NCBI GenBank assembly: GCA_050944255.1
Contig: JBMNQS010000047.1
Span: 1-17,311, forward strand
Direction of reading: 5' to 3'
Length of the DNA stretch: 17,311 nt
Origin: JBMNQS01 sp050944255
GTDB lineage: Bacteria > Bacillota > Clostridia > Christensenellales > Maliibacteriaceae
The position numbers and the translations under genes were made by a program. Each line of letters opens with the position of its first letter. Within the stretch, counting starts at the first letter, position 1. This document shows, piece after piece, positions 1 through 6,160 of the stretch. The notes under the pieces are model-generated. The model worked only from the letters and a program-made list of their open reading frames with translations, was not told the origin of the DNA and did no database searches.

Positions 1-44
1 CCGGGCATATACAGATGGTACATGTTCTCTATAACAATCGGCAT
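1..44 (-). CDS. ecfA2: EcfA2, ECF transporter ATPase (5' end only)
   Basis: Only the first 14 codons fit in the window. They read M-P-I-V-I-E-N-M-Y-H-L-Y-M-P, and the next two bases start a glycine codon. The H-x-Y-M-P-G pattern is typical of the N-terminus of EcfA2, the second ATPase of energy-coupling-factor vitamin transporters, where it precedes the Walker A region. The ATG at 44-42 lies inside the end of ecfA1, giving a 16-base overlap in another frame. A GGAGG ribosome binding site (49-53) sits four bases upstream and decides the start. The position directly after ecfA1 is the usual Bacillota order (ecfA1-ecfA2-ecfT). The identification rests on a short stretch plus context, so I hold it firmly but not with certainty. 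Confidence 0.8.
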   Translation of the reverse strand, partial: MPIVIENMYHLYMP

Positions 45-877
45 AGTTCCTCCACCAGTTCGTCGATGTCGATGGGCGTGCCGGCCACGTCGATGCCGTG
101 GCTTCTCAGGTCGCAGGCCAATTGCGTGGCCAGCGGGACGTCCAATTGCACCTCATGGAGCTTATCCAGGTTACTGAACACCTCGCGGGGCGCGCCGTCC
201 ATGACGATCTCCCCTTCCTCCATGACCACGATGCGGTCGGCCTGGGCCGCCTCGTTCATGAAATGGGTGATGTAGACCACCGTCATGCCCTCCTGCCGGT
301 TCAGGCGGTGCACCGTTTCGAGCACCTCCTGCCGGCCCAGCGGGTCCAGCATGGCGGTGGGCTCGTCCAGGATGATGATTTTCGGGCGCATGGCCAGTAT
401 GCCGGCGATGGCGATGCGCTGCTTCTGGCCGCCGGAGAGCATGTGCGGGGCGCGCTGGGCGTAATCGGTCATGCCCACCAATTCCAGCGCCTCGTCCACA
501 CGCCTGCGTATCTCTGAGGGCTCCACGCCCATGTTCTCCGGGCCGAAAGCCACGTCCTCCTCCACCACGGTGGTGACCATCTGGTTGTCCGGGTTCTGGA
601 ATACCAGACCGGCCATCTGGCGGATGTCCCAGATGTGCTCCGGCAGGGCGGTATCCATCGACATGATCTCCACCGCGCCCTCCTTGGGCAGGAAAAGCCC
701 GTTCAAGAGCTTGGCCAGCGTGGATTTGCCGCTGCCGTTGTGGCCGATGACCGCCACAAAACTGCCCCGCTTAATTTCAAGGTCGATGCCCCGAAGCGCG
801 GCCGTATCCTCGCCCTCCTGGCGCGTATAGTCGTATGTCACGCCGCTGAGGCGAATGACGATGTCCTTTTCCTGCAT
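29..877 (-). CDS. ecfA1: EcfA1, ECF transporter ATP-binding protein
   Basis: 282-residue ABC-type ATPase, one of the two ATPases that power energy-coupling-factor transporters for vitamins and metal ions at the cytoplasmic membrane. Visible motifs: Walker A GHNGSGKST at 45-53, Q-loop glutamine at 94 (FQNPDNQ), signature LSGGQ at 147-151, Walker B IIILDEP at 167-173 and the switch histidine at 205. The FQNPDNQ stretch is characteristic of EcfA1. I chose the ATG at 877-875, which has AAGGG seven bases upstream and gives the usual N-terminus. An in-frame start at 943 would add 22 residues unlike the family and would begin inside the terminator hairpin after rplQ. The gene lies 98 bases after rplQ, as in many Bacillota, and overlaps ecfA2. 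No separate promoter is evident, so expression probably depends on readthrough from the ribosomal operon. Confidence 0.95.
   Translation of the reverse strand: MQEKDIVIRLSGVTYDYTRQEGEDTAALRGIDLEIKRGSFVAVIGHNGSGKSTLAKLLNGLFLPKEGAVEIMSMDTALPEHIWDIRQMAGLVFQNPDNQMVTTVVEEDVAFGPENMGVEPSEIRRRVDEALELVGMTDYAQRAPHMLSGGQKQRIAIAGILAMRPKIIILDEPTAMLDPLGRQEVLETVHRLNRQEGMTVVYITHFMNEAAQADRIVVMEEGEIVMDGAPREVFSNLDKLHEVQLDVPLATQLACDLRSHGIDVAGTPIDIDELVEELCRLL
49..53 (-). promoter_or_regulatory. Ribosome binding site of ecfA2, inside ecfA1
   Basis: GGAGG on the minus strand, four bases before the ATG at 44-42. It lies within the coding sequence of ecfA1, so ecfA2 is probably translated by coupling to the end of ecfA1. 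It is the main support for the otherwise easily missed start. Confidence 0.75.
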
Positions 878-898
878 GAATCTGCCCTTTCCGCCGGT

Positions 899-951
899 AA
901 AAAGAAAAGGGAACGGACAGCGAGGCAAGCTGCCCTCACGCAATCCGTCCC
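899..951 (-). terminator. Intrinsic terminator after rplQ (alpha operon)
   Basis: On the minus strand GGGACGGA (951-944) pairs with UCCGUUCCC (917-909) around one bulged U, and a second partly paired GC-rich hairpin fills the loop. The stem is followed directly by UUUUCUUUUU (908-899). This is a good rho-independent terminator 25 bases after the rplQ stop. As ecfA1 starts 22 bases beyond it with no obvious promoter, it probably attenuates rather than abolishes transcription into the transporter genes. Confidence 0.8.
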
Positions 952-975
952 ACTGTGGTGCTGGTTTTTTTACCC

Positions 976-1488
976 TCAGTCGATCAGCTCAAGGATCACC
1001 TCGGGCGCTGCGTCGCCGCGGCGCGGTCCCTTTTTGATGATGCGGGTATAGCCGCCGCCCTGGCCCACTTCCTCGCGGCGCGCCGCGTATTTGGGGCCGT
1101 ACTCCCTGAAAATCTTCTCGATCAGGGGATGACGGATGTCGCCGGTGCGCTCGCGATACTCGGTACGGCTCTCACCGGGCTTCTTTTCTTCCTGGATATC
1201 GTACAGATAAGCCATCATTTTGCGGCGGGCCGCCAGCTTGGACGGGGCGTCGTTCGATACCTTGACGGTAACCTTGTTGCCCTTCTCGTCGGTTGCGGCC
1301 TTTTCCACTTCCACGGTCTTATCGTGTTGATCCATCGCCATGGTAATGAACCCCTCTGCGATGCTGCGTACTTCCTTGGCGCGCGCCTGCGTGGTCTCGA
1401 TCCTGCCGTACCATAAAAGGTCCGTCGTCAGGCCGCGCAACATGGCCTCTCTCTGGTCGGACGGTCTGCCCAATTTACGCATTGCCAT
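976..1488 (-). CDS. rplQ: Ribosomal protein bL17, long variant
   Basis: 170-residue large-subunit protein L17, which lies near the tunnel exit of the 50S subunit. The N-terminal block (RKLGRPSDQREAML, then GRIETTQARAKEVRS to about residue 42) and the C-terminal block (GGGYTRI at 144-150, GPRRGDAAPEVILELI at 154-169) are diagnostic. L17 in Bacillota is commonly about 113-120 residues. The extra length sits at about residues 53-84 (charged, Lys/Glu/Val-rich) and 98-120. Long L17 forms occur in some Clostridia as far as I recall, so this is probably lineage-specific rather than damage. The first of two in-frame ATGs (1488) has AAGGAGG five bases upstream and is preferred over 1482. It is the last gene of the alpha cluster, 24 bases after rpoA. 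Confidence 0.96.
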   Translation of the reverse strand: MAMRKLGRPSDQREAMLRGLTTDLLWYGRIETTQARAKEVRSIAEGFITMAMDQHDKTVEVEKAATDEKGNKVTVKVSNDAPSKLAARRKMMAYLYDIQEEKKPGESRTEYRERTGDIRHPLIEKIFREYGPKYAARREEVGQGGGYTRIIKKGPRRGDAAPEVILELID

Positions 1489-1512
1489 GTTTCCCTCCTT
1501 CTTTAAAGCGAA

Positions 1513-2460
1513 TCAATCGTCGTTGCTGGCCAGGCCAAGGCCCAGTCCAGCGAGTTTCTGCTGTACTTCTTCAAGGGATTTACGGCCCAGGTTGCGCACC
1601 TTCATCATATCGCTTTCGGTACACTGGGTCAGCTCATCCACGGTATTGATACCGGCGCGTTTCAGGCAGTTATAGGAACGCACGGAAAGGTCCAGCTCCT
1701 CGATGGTCATCTCAAGCAGCTTTTCCTTCTTGTTCTCTTCCTTCTCCACCATGATCTCCACGTCGTTGACGTTGTCCGCCAGGTTCACAAACAGCATCAG
1801 GTGCTCGTTTAAAATGCGCGCCGAAAGGCTTGCGGCCTCATCCGGGCGCACCACGCCGTTGGTCCAGATTTCAAGCGTCAGCTTGTCAAAGTCGGTGATC
1901 TGGCCCACGCGGGTATTCTCCACCGTGTAGTTGACGCGGCGTACCGGCGTAAAGATGGAATCCATGGCGATCACGCCAATGGCCTGATTCTGCTGCTTGT
2001 TCCTGTCGGCGGAGACGTATCCGCGGTTTTTCTCCAGCATGATCTCCATATGCAGGCGCGCGCCGTCGGACAGCGTGGCGATGTGCATATCGGGGTCCAG
2101 AATCTCCACGTCGGCGTTGGGCTGAATATCGCCCGCCGTGACCTCGCAGGGTCCCGCAGCGTCGATCACCAGCATTTTGGGCTGGTCGATATAGAGTTTG
2201 GCGGTCAGGCCCTTGAGATTCAGGATAATTTCCGTGACGTCCTCTGTGACGCCTTCGATGGTGGAGAACTCATGCTGCACGCCATCGATTTTGACGCTTG
2301 TGACGGCCACTCCAGGCAGCGAGGACAAGAGCACGCGGCGAAGGGCGTTGCCCAGCGTGGTGCCGAAGCCTCTTTCAAGCGGTTCAATGACGATTTTACC
2401 GTAACGGTTATCCTCGCTCAGTTCGATGTATTCTACTTTCGGCTTTTCAATTTCGATCAT
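1513..2460 (-). CDS. rpoA: DNA-directed RNA polymerase subunit alpha
   Basis: 315-residue alpha subunit. It dimerises to nucleate RNA polymerase assembly, and its C-terminal domain contacts UP-element DNA and activators. The N-terminal domain spans about 1-235, with the dimerisation segment ERGFGTTLGNALRRVLLSSLPG at 29-50. A charged linker (EKEENKKEK) follows at about 239-247. The C-terminal helix-hairpin-helix domain covers about 252-310; RSYNCLKRAGI begins at R261, which matches the DNA-contacting R265 of E. coli, and NLGRKSLEEV is at 290-299. Length and domain order are normal. GGAGGG lies five bases before the ATG. Its place between rpsD and rplQ is the standard alpha-operon position. Confidence 0.98.
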   Translation of the reverse strand: MIEIEKPKVEYIELSEDNRYGKIVIEPLERGFGTTLGNALRRVLLSSLPGVAVTSVKIDGVQHEFSTIEGVTEDVTEIILNLKGLTAKLYIDQPKMLVIDAAGPCEVTAGDIQPNADVEILDPDMHIATLSDGARLHMEIMLEKNRGYVSADRNKQQNQAIGVIAMDSIFTPVRRVNYTVENTRVGQITDFDKLTLEIWTNGVVRPDEAASLSARILNEHLMLFVNLADNVNDVEIMVEKEENKKEKLLEMTIEELDLSVRSYNCLKRAGINTVDELTQCTESDMMKVRNLGRKSLEEVQQKLAGLGLGLASNDD

Positions 2461-2514
2461 CGGAACCCTCCTTCTTTCGTTTGTACGTTTGAGGGCGCAC
2501 TGTCCTTTCGGGGT

Positions 2515-3141
2515 TTAACGGGAGTACAGCTCAACAATGAGATGCTCCTGGATGGTCATATCGATATCGTCGCGCTGCGGCAGCGCAATCACTTTCCCGG
2601 TAAGGTTTTCGGGATCCATCTCCAGCCATTTGGGAATCTGGCGGTCAACGCCCTCTTTGAGCGTCTTCATGCGGTCATGGTCCCTGGAGGCCTCTTTCAC
2701 CTGGATCACGTCCCCCACTTTCACCAGATAGGAGGCGATATTGACTTTTCTGCCGTTGACCGTCACGTGGCCGTGGGTCACGAACTGGCGGGCCTGGGCT
2801 CTGGAATCGCCGAAACCAAGGCGGTACGCCACATTGTCAAGGCGGGTCTCAAGGATGGCCAGCAGGTTTTCGCCGGTAACGCCTTTGGAACGCTCGGCCA
2901 TCTCGAAGTATTTAACGAACTGTTTCTCCAGCACGCCGTAGGCGCGGCGGAGTTTCTGTTTTTCACGAAGCTGGATGCCGTATTCGCTGGGTTTGCCTCT
3001 GCGGCCCTGGCCGTGCTGGCCCGGAGGGGCGCTGCGGCGGGTGACGGCGCATTTCTGGCTGTAGCAGCGGTCGCCTTTGAGGAACAGCTTGGCGCCCTCG
3101 CGGCGGCACTGACGGCAAACAGAATCTGTATATCTTGCCAT
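2515..3141 (-). CDS. rpsD: Ribosomal protein uS4, zinc-binding form
   Basis: 208-residue S4, a primary 16S rRNA binder that starts assembly of the 30S body. The N-terminus carries four cysteines (C9, C12, C26, C31), the zinc-binding C+ form. The S4 RNA-binding domain follows at about 97-160 (RLDNVAYRLGF, then ARQFVTHGHVTVNGRKVN). S4 of E. coli represses its own alpha operon by binding the rpsM leader; rpsD here lies in the same operon downstream of an unusually long rpsM leader, so a similar loop is possible but not shown. Bacillus keeps rpsD elsewhere, so this placement favours Clostridia. It follows rpsK by 14 bases, with AGGA-type ribosome binding sequence upstream. Confidence 0.98.
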   Translation of the reverse strand: MARYTDSVCRQCRREGAKLFLKGDRCYSQKCAVTRRSAPPGQHGQGRRGKPSEYGIQLREKQKLRRAYGVLEKQFVKYFEMAERSKGVTGENLLAILETRLDNVAYRLGFGDSRAQARQFVTHGHVTVNGRKVNIASYLVKVGDVIQVKEASRDHDRMKTLKEGVDRQIPKWLEMDPENLTGKVIALPQRDDIDMTIQEHLIVELYSR

Positions 3142-3155
3142 AGTGTCCTACCCCC

Positions 3156-3557
3156 TTACACTCTTCTGCGTTTGGGCGGGCGGCAGCCGTTGTGCGGGAT
3201 GGGCGTCACGTCCTTGATCAGGCTGACTTCCAAACCGGCTGCCTGCAGGCTGCGGATCGCCGCTTCACGTCCGGAACCGGGGCCCTTTACGTATACTTCC
3301 ACGGTACGCATACCGTGTTCCATCGCCATCTTGGCGGCCTTTTCGGCGGCCATCTGGGCGGCGAAAGGCGTACTCTTCTTGTTTCCGCGGAAACCCAGGC
3401 CGCCCGCCGAAGCCCACGCCAGGGCATTGCCCTGCACGTCGGTGATGGTGACGATGGTGTTATTGAATGTGGAGCGAATATGCGCGGCGCCACGCTCGAT
3501 GTTTTTGCGGTCGCGGCGGCGTACAGAGGTTCGCCTCGTCTTTGCTTTCGGTGCCAT
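3156..3557 (-). CDS. rpsK: Ribosomal protein uS11
   Basis: 133-residue S11, part of the 30S platform that contacts the mRNA exit region. Recognised by the central block HIRSTFNNTIVTITD at about 26-40, the GNALAWASAGGLGFRG stretch and the basic end PHNGCRPPKRRRV. Length is normal. AGGAGGG sits seven bases before the ATG and only 15 bases separate it from rpsM, so both are in one transcript. No anomalies seen. Confidence 0.98.
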   Translation of the reverse strand: MAPKAKTRRTSVRRRDRKNIERGAAHIRSTFNNTIVTITDVQGNALAWASAGGLGFRGNKKSTPFAAQMAAEKAAKMAMEHGMRTVEVYVKGPGSGREAAIRSLQAAGLEVSLIKDVTPIPHNGCRPPKRRRV

Positions 3558-3572
3558 ATAATCTCCCTCCTA

Positions 3573-3947
3573 TTACCTGGCCTTTTTACGACCGCTGGCG
3601 CTGCGTTTGGGTCCTTTGCGCGTGCGAGCGTTCTGTTTTGTGTTCTGGCCACGCACAGGCAGGCCGCGGCGGTGGCGAACCCCGCGGTAACAGCCGATTT
3701 CTACAAGGCGCTTGATGTTCAGCGCCACTTCGCGGCGCAGATCGCCCTCCACGTGCAAATGATGATCGATATACTCACGGATCTGGCCCACTTCGGCTTC
3801 CGTCAGGTCCCGTATGCGCGTATCGGGGGAAATCCCCAGCTCTTCCAGGATTTTAACGGAGGTCGGGCGGCCGATGCCATGGATATAGGTCAGACCGATT
3901 TCTACCCGCTTGTCGCGGGGCAGGTCCACACCGGAAATACGTGCCAT
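3573..3947 (-). CDS. rpsM: Ribosomal protein uS13
   Basis: 124-residue S13, in the 30S head, which contacts the P-site tRNA and the bridge to the large subunit. The N-terminus MARISGVDLP, the TYIHGIG turn and the basic tail (RGQNTKQNARTRKGPKRS, then GRKKAR) are typical. I chose the ATG at 3947-3945, which follows AGGAGG with about eleven bases between and gives the standard protein. A GTG 57 bases upstream is in frame but would add 19 residues not found in the family. It is the first gene of the alpha cluster and has its own predicted promoter and a long leader. Confidence 0.98.
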   Translation of the reverse strand: MARISGVDLPRDKRVEIGLTYIHGIGRPTSVKILEELGISPDTRIRDLTEAEVGQIREYIDHHLHVEGDLRREVALNIKRLVEIGCYRGVRHRRGLPVRGQNTKQNARTRKGPKRSASGRKKAR

Positions 3948-3985
3948 GCTTTTCGAGCACCTCCTAATAAATTTCGGTGAATCTT

Positions 3986-4045
3986 CTATTGAGTGAATCC
4001 GCACGTCCTTATAACCGGTGCACCACGCAGGCAGAGGACGGACAT
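3986..4045 (-). CDS. Possible 19-codon leader ORF before rpsM
   Basis: A short frame within the rpsM leader would encode MSVLCLRGAPVIRTCGFTQ and end at TAG. It has GGAGGA seven bases before its ATG, a convincing ribosome binding site in an untranslated region. The peptide resembles nothing I recognise and has no run of one amino acid that would suggest classical attenuation. It ends 38 bases before the rpsM start. The GGAGGA may equally be part of an RNA fold, so the ORF is a candidate only. Confidence 0.25.
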   Translation of the reverse strand: MSVLCLRGAPVIRTCGFTQ

Positions 4046-4057
4046 GCTATCATCCTC

Positions 4058-4080
4058 CGGCGTGCAGCCGCGTGCCGCCG
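4058..4080 (-). promoter_or_regulatory. Hairpin near the 5' end of the rpsM leader RNA
   Basis: On the minus strand CGGCG-GCA (4080-4073) pairs with UGC-A-CGCCG (4066-4058): eight base pairs with one bulged A and a six-base loop. It would begin about ten bases after the predicted start of transcription. A second pairing, CGUCCU (4040-4035) with AGGACG (4009-4004), encloses a self-complementary GGUGCACC. No U-run follows either, so they are not terminators. They could be a protein-binding fold that controls rpsM. Confidence 0.45.
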
Positions 4081-4096
4081 ATTGGTCAACCATACC

Positions 4097-4125
4097 ATTG
4101 TAGGGTGCGCTGCGCGTTTCGTCAA
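4097..4125 (-). promoter_or_regulatory. Predicted sigma-A promoter for the alpha cluster
   Basis: The -35 box TTGACG (4125-4120) and the -10 box TACAAT (4102-4097) are separated by exactly 17 bases; each matches the consensus at five of six positions. The -35 box overlaps the rpmJ stop codon. Transcription would start near 4090, giving a leader of about 143 bases before rpsM. No terminator separates rpmJ from rpsM, so this would add to readthrough from upstream. Confidence 0.75.
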
Positions 4126-4235
4126 CCCTGCTTTTGCTTATGGCGGGGATTTTCGCAGATCACCATCACCCGGCCTTTACGGCGGATGATCTTGCATTTT
4201 TCACAGATGGGTTTTACCGATGGCCTTACTTTCAT
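4122..4235 (-). CDS. rpmJ: Ribosomal protein bL36, zinc-binding form
   Basis: 37-residue L36, the smallest ribosomal protein, which helps organise 23S rRNA in the 50S subunit. The sequence begins MKVRPSVKPICEKCKI and ends RHKQKQG. The zinc ligands C11, C14, C27 and H32 are all present, so this is the zinc-binding form. It lies 27 bases after infA, as usual for the end of the spc cluster. A GGAAGG lies upstream, with AAGGGAAA directly before the ATG. Its TGA stop is shared with the -35 box of the alpha-cluster promoter. Confidence 0.97.
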   Translation of the reverse strand: MKVRPSVKPICEKCKIIRRKGRVMVICENPRHKQKQG

Positions 4236-4262
4236 TTTCCCTTACGTCCTTCCTTAGCAAAA

Positions 4263-4484
4263 TCACGATTTGCCGCGCCACGTGATGCGGCCGCGGGTCA
4301 AGTCGTACGGCGACAGTTCGACGGTCACCCTGTCGCCGGGCAGTATCCGGATGAAATTCATCCGCAGTTTGCCCGAGATGTGCGTCAGAATCTTATGCCC
4401 GTTGGCAAGCTGTACTTGAAACATGGCATTAGGATAAGAATCCGTTACTACACCTTCTACTTCGATGACATCAGTTTTGGACAA
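4263..4484 (-). CDS. infA: Translation initiation factor IF-1
   Basis: 73-residue IF-1, a single OB-fold protein that binds the 30S A site and supports IF-2 and IF-3 during initiation. Diagnostic blocks are DVIEVEG at 5-11, PNAMFQVQLANGH at 18-30, HISGKLRMNFIRILPGD at 35-51 and SPYDLTRGRITWR at 58-70. The start codon is TTG (4484-4482): AAGGAG (4497-4492) lies seven bases upstream, the protein then has the standard length, and no ATG is available nearby. The ribosome binding site overlaps the stop codon of the KOW-domain gene, so translation of the two is probably coupled. Confidence 0.97.
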   Translation of the reverse strand: MSKTDVIEVEGVVTDSYPNAMFQVQLANGHKILTHISGKLRMNFIRILPGDRVTVELSPYDLTRGRITWRGKS

Positions 4485-4495
4485 AATCTCACTCC

Positions 4496-4774
4496 TTAAA
4501 TGCCTTTTTGGATGCCCGCAAGACGGGCTCGGATCTCTGCATCCAGTATGGCCCTGTTTCCCGAGAGTTTAACCTCCAGGTCCTCAAAAAGCTGGGGTTT
4601 GGGGCGCAGATGCTTGCGTTTCTTCCGTTTGGGCGAGGCCACTTTGCGAAGATCGCCGTCGGCGATATGGACGTAATCGTCGTCCAGCACCGCTATGACC
4701 ACCAAGAGGCGGCCCTTATCCCTGCCCGCCCTGGACTCCACCACGCGGCCGATCTGAAATGCCGGTTTCTCCAT
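4496..4774 (-). CDS. KOW-domain RNA-binding protein (L14e-like)
   Basis: 92-residue protein with an N-terminal KOW-type segment at about 7-40 (IGRVVESRAGRDKGRLLVVIAV, then VHIADGD), a strongly basic stretch KRKKRKHLRPKP at 49-60, and an acidic-to-mixed C-terminal end. Genes of this kind, related to the L14e/L6e/L27e family, sit between map and infA in many Bacillota. The role is not well established; binding to RNA or the ribosome is an inference from the fold, charge and neighbours. It starts three bases after the map stop, and its ribosome binding site GGAGGAA lies in the last codons of map, so it is translationally coupled. Confidence 0.9.
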   Translation of the reverse strand: MEKPAFQIGRVVESRAGRDKGRLLVVIAVLDDDYVHIADGDLRKVASPKRKKRKHLRPKPQLFEDLEVKLSGNRAILDAEIRARLAGIQKGI

Positions 4775-4777
4775 GGC

Positions 4778-5530
4778 TTATTCCTCCAGCACCGTCAGGA
4801 TTTCGGGTCCGTTGTCGGTAATGGCCACGGTGTTCTCGTAGTGGGCCGAATAGGCGCCGTCCGCGGTCAATACCGGCCAGTCGTTATCCGGCACGTATAC
4901 TTTATACCCTCCGGCGTTGATCATGGGCTCGATGGCCAATACCATCCCCGCCTGCAGCCGTTCGCCGCGTCCGGGACTGCCGTAGTTGAGCACCTGCGGG
5001 TCCTCGTGCATATTCTGGCCGATGCCGTGGCCGCACAGGTCCCTGACCACGGAAAATCCGTTTGCCTCCGCGCAGGACTGCACCGCCCAGCCGATGTCGC
5101 CCAGCCGTTTGCCGGGGATGCAGACCTCGAGGGCCTTGAAAAAGCTCTGCTTCGTCACGTCCATCAGCTTTCGGGCCTGCGGGGAAATCTCCCCCACGGC
5201 GAAGGTCCTTGCCGCGTCGCCCTGCCAGCCCGAGAGGACCACCCCGATATCCACGCCCACGATGTCGCCCTCGCGCAGCCGGTACTTGCCCGGGATGCCG
5301 TGGACCACCTGCTCGTTCACCGACGTACAGATATTGGCCGGAAATCCGTTGTAGCCCAGGAACGAGGGGATGCCTCCCTTTTGGAGGATGTAGTCCCTGG
5401 CGATGGCGTCCAGCGTCTGGGTGGTGACGCCGCTCTTTACGGCCCTGCCCACCTGCTCCAGGGCGCCGGCCACAATCCGGCCGGCGGCGCGCATCAGCTC
5501 GATCTGCTCCCGGCTCTTGAGGATGATCAC
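4778..5530 (-). CDS. map: Methionine aminopeptidase, type I
   Basis: 250-residue type I methionine aminopeptidase, which removes the initiator methionine from nascent proteins in the cytosol. The five metal ligands are visible: D94 (GVDIGV), D105 (GDAARTF), H168 (GHGIG), E201 (AIEPM) and E232 (HYENT). Substrate-site histidines are H77 (VVHGIPG) and H175 (MHEDP). There is no N-terminal zinc-finger or SH3-type extension. The start codon is GTG at 5530-5528, one base after the adk TGA, with a GGGGG stretch nine bases upstream; no nearby ATG fits the family N-terminus. The one-base spacing implies coupling to adk. Confidence 0.97.
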   Translation of the reverse strand: MIILKSREQIELMRAAGRIVAGALEQVGRAVKSGVTTQTLDAIARDYILQKGGIPSFLGYNGFPANICTSVNEQVVHGIPGKYRLREGDIVGVDIGVVLSGWQGDAARTFAVGEISPQARKLMDVTKQSFFKALEVCIPGKRLGDIGWAVQSCAEANGFSVVRDLCGHGIGQNMHEDPQVLNYGSPGRGERLQAGMVLAIEPMINAGGYKVYVPDNDWPVLTADGAYSAHYENTVAITDNGPEILTVLEE

Positions 5531-5531
5531 T

Positions 5532-6146
5532 TCAGATCGCCCCCAAAATGGCCCGGATGTCGTCGTAGACTTCCTCGATGCTCTTCATGCCGTCCACGGT
5601 TTTGACTTTGTCGCCGTAGTGGTCGATCAGCGGCGCCGTCTGGGCCTCGTAGACGCTGAGGCGGTTTTTCACCGTCTCCTCTTTATCATCGTCGCGCTGG
5701 TACAGCTTTTCGCCGCAGCGCCCGCAGGTATCTTTATCGTAAGTTTTCACGTGGTAGGTGGCGCCGCAGCCGCACATCCGCCGGCCCGCGATACGCGAGA
5801 CCAGCTGCTCCGCCGGTACGGCGATATTGATCACCGCGTCCACCCGGTTGTTTTTGTCAAATGCCGCCGCCTGAGCCAGCGTCCTGGGGAAGCCGTCCAG
5901 AAGGTAGCCGTTTTCGCAGTCGGGCTGGGCAAGGCGATCCTCCACCATGGAGATGATCAGATCGTCGGGCACCAGCTCCCCCGCGTCCATAAAGGCCTTG
6001 GCCTTTTTGCCAAGCTCCGTCTGCTCGCGCAGATTCGCCCGCAGGATGTCCCCGGTGGAGATATGGGCCACCTGGTAGTCCCTTACGATATTGGCGGCCT
6101 GGGTGCCTTTGCCGGCCCCCGGAGGGCCGAGAAGAATGATTTTCAT
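5532..6146 (-). CDS. adk: Adenylate kinase, zinc-lid type
   Basis: 204-residue adenylate kinase (ATP + AMP to 2 ADP). Visible are the P-loop GPPGAGKGT at 7-15, AMP-site residues around STGDILR at 30-36, DGFPRT at 84-89 and the R-rich lid (RRM at 122-124, then R151-DDD). The lid has four cysteines (C125, C127, C141, C144), pointing to the zinc-binding form, but the first pair is C-x-C rather than the usual C-x2-C, and the loop between pairs is short. I chose the second ATG (6146): it lies eight bases from AGGAGG, whereas the ATG at 6152 is only two bases away and would add Met-Ala. It starts 13 bases after secY and is one base from map. Confidence 0.96.
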   Translation of the reverse strand: MKIILLGPPGAGKGTQAANIVRDYQVAHISTGDILRANLREQTELGKKAKAFMDAGELVPDDLIISMVEDRLAQPDCENGYLLDGFPRTLAQAAAFDKNNRVDAVINIAVPAEQLVSRIAGRRMCGCGATYHVKTYDKDTCGRCGEKLYQRDDDKEETVKNRLSVYEAQTAPLIDHYGDKVKTVDGMKSIEEVYDDIRAILGAI

Positions 6147-6154
6147 AGCCATTT

Positions 6155-6160
6155 CCTCCT
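6155..6160 (-). promoter_or_regulatory. Ribosome binding site of adk
   Basis: AGGAGG on the minus strand, overlapping the first base of the secY stop codon. It is eight bases from the ATG at 6146 but only two from the ATG at 6152, which decides the adk start in favour of the inner ATG. Confidence 0.8.

Noticed and set aside
2050..3561. A 503-codon open frame on the plus strand, opposite rpoA, rpsD and rpsK
   Set aside because: It is the antisense shadow of three unmistakable genes. High GC and biased codon use keep the opposite frame free of stops. It crosses two intergenic gaps and resembles no protein family I know.
3287..3652. A 121-codon minus-strand frame overlapping rpsM and rpsK in another frame
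   Set aside because: Alternative-frame shadow of two well-identified ribosomal protein genes; its content is Arg/Pro/Ala-rich with no family match.
4508..5605. A 365-codon open frame on the plus strand, opposite map, the KOW gene and the end of adk
   Set aside because: Antisense shadow; no ribosome binding site or family resemblance, and it spans two real gene junctions.
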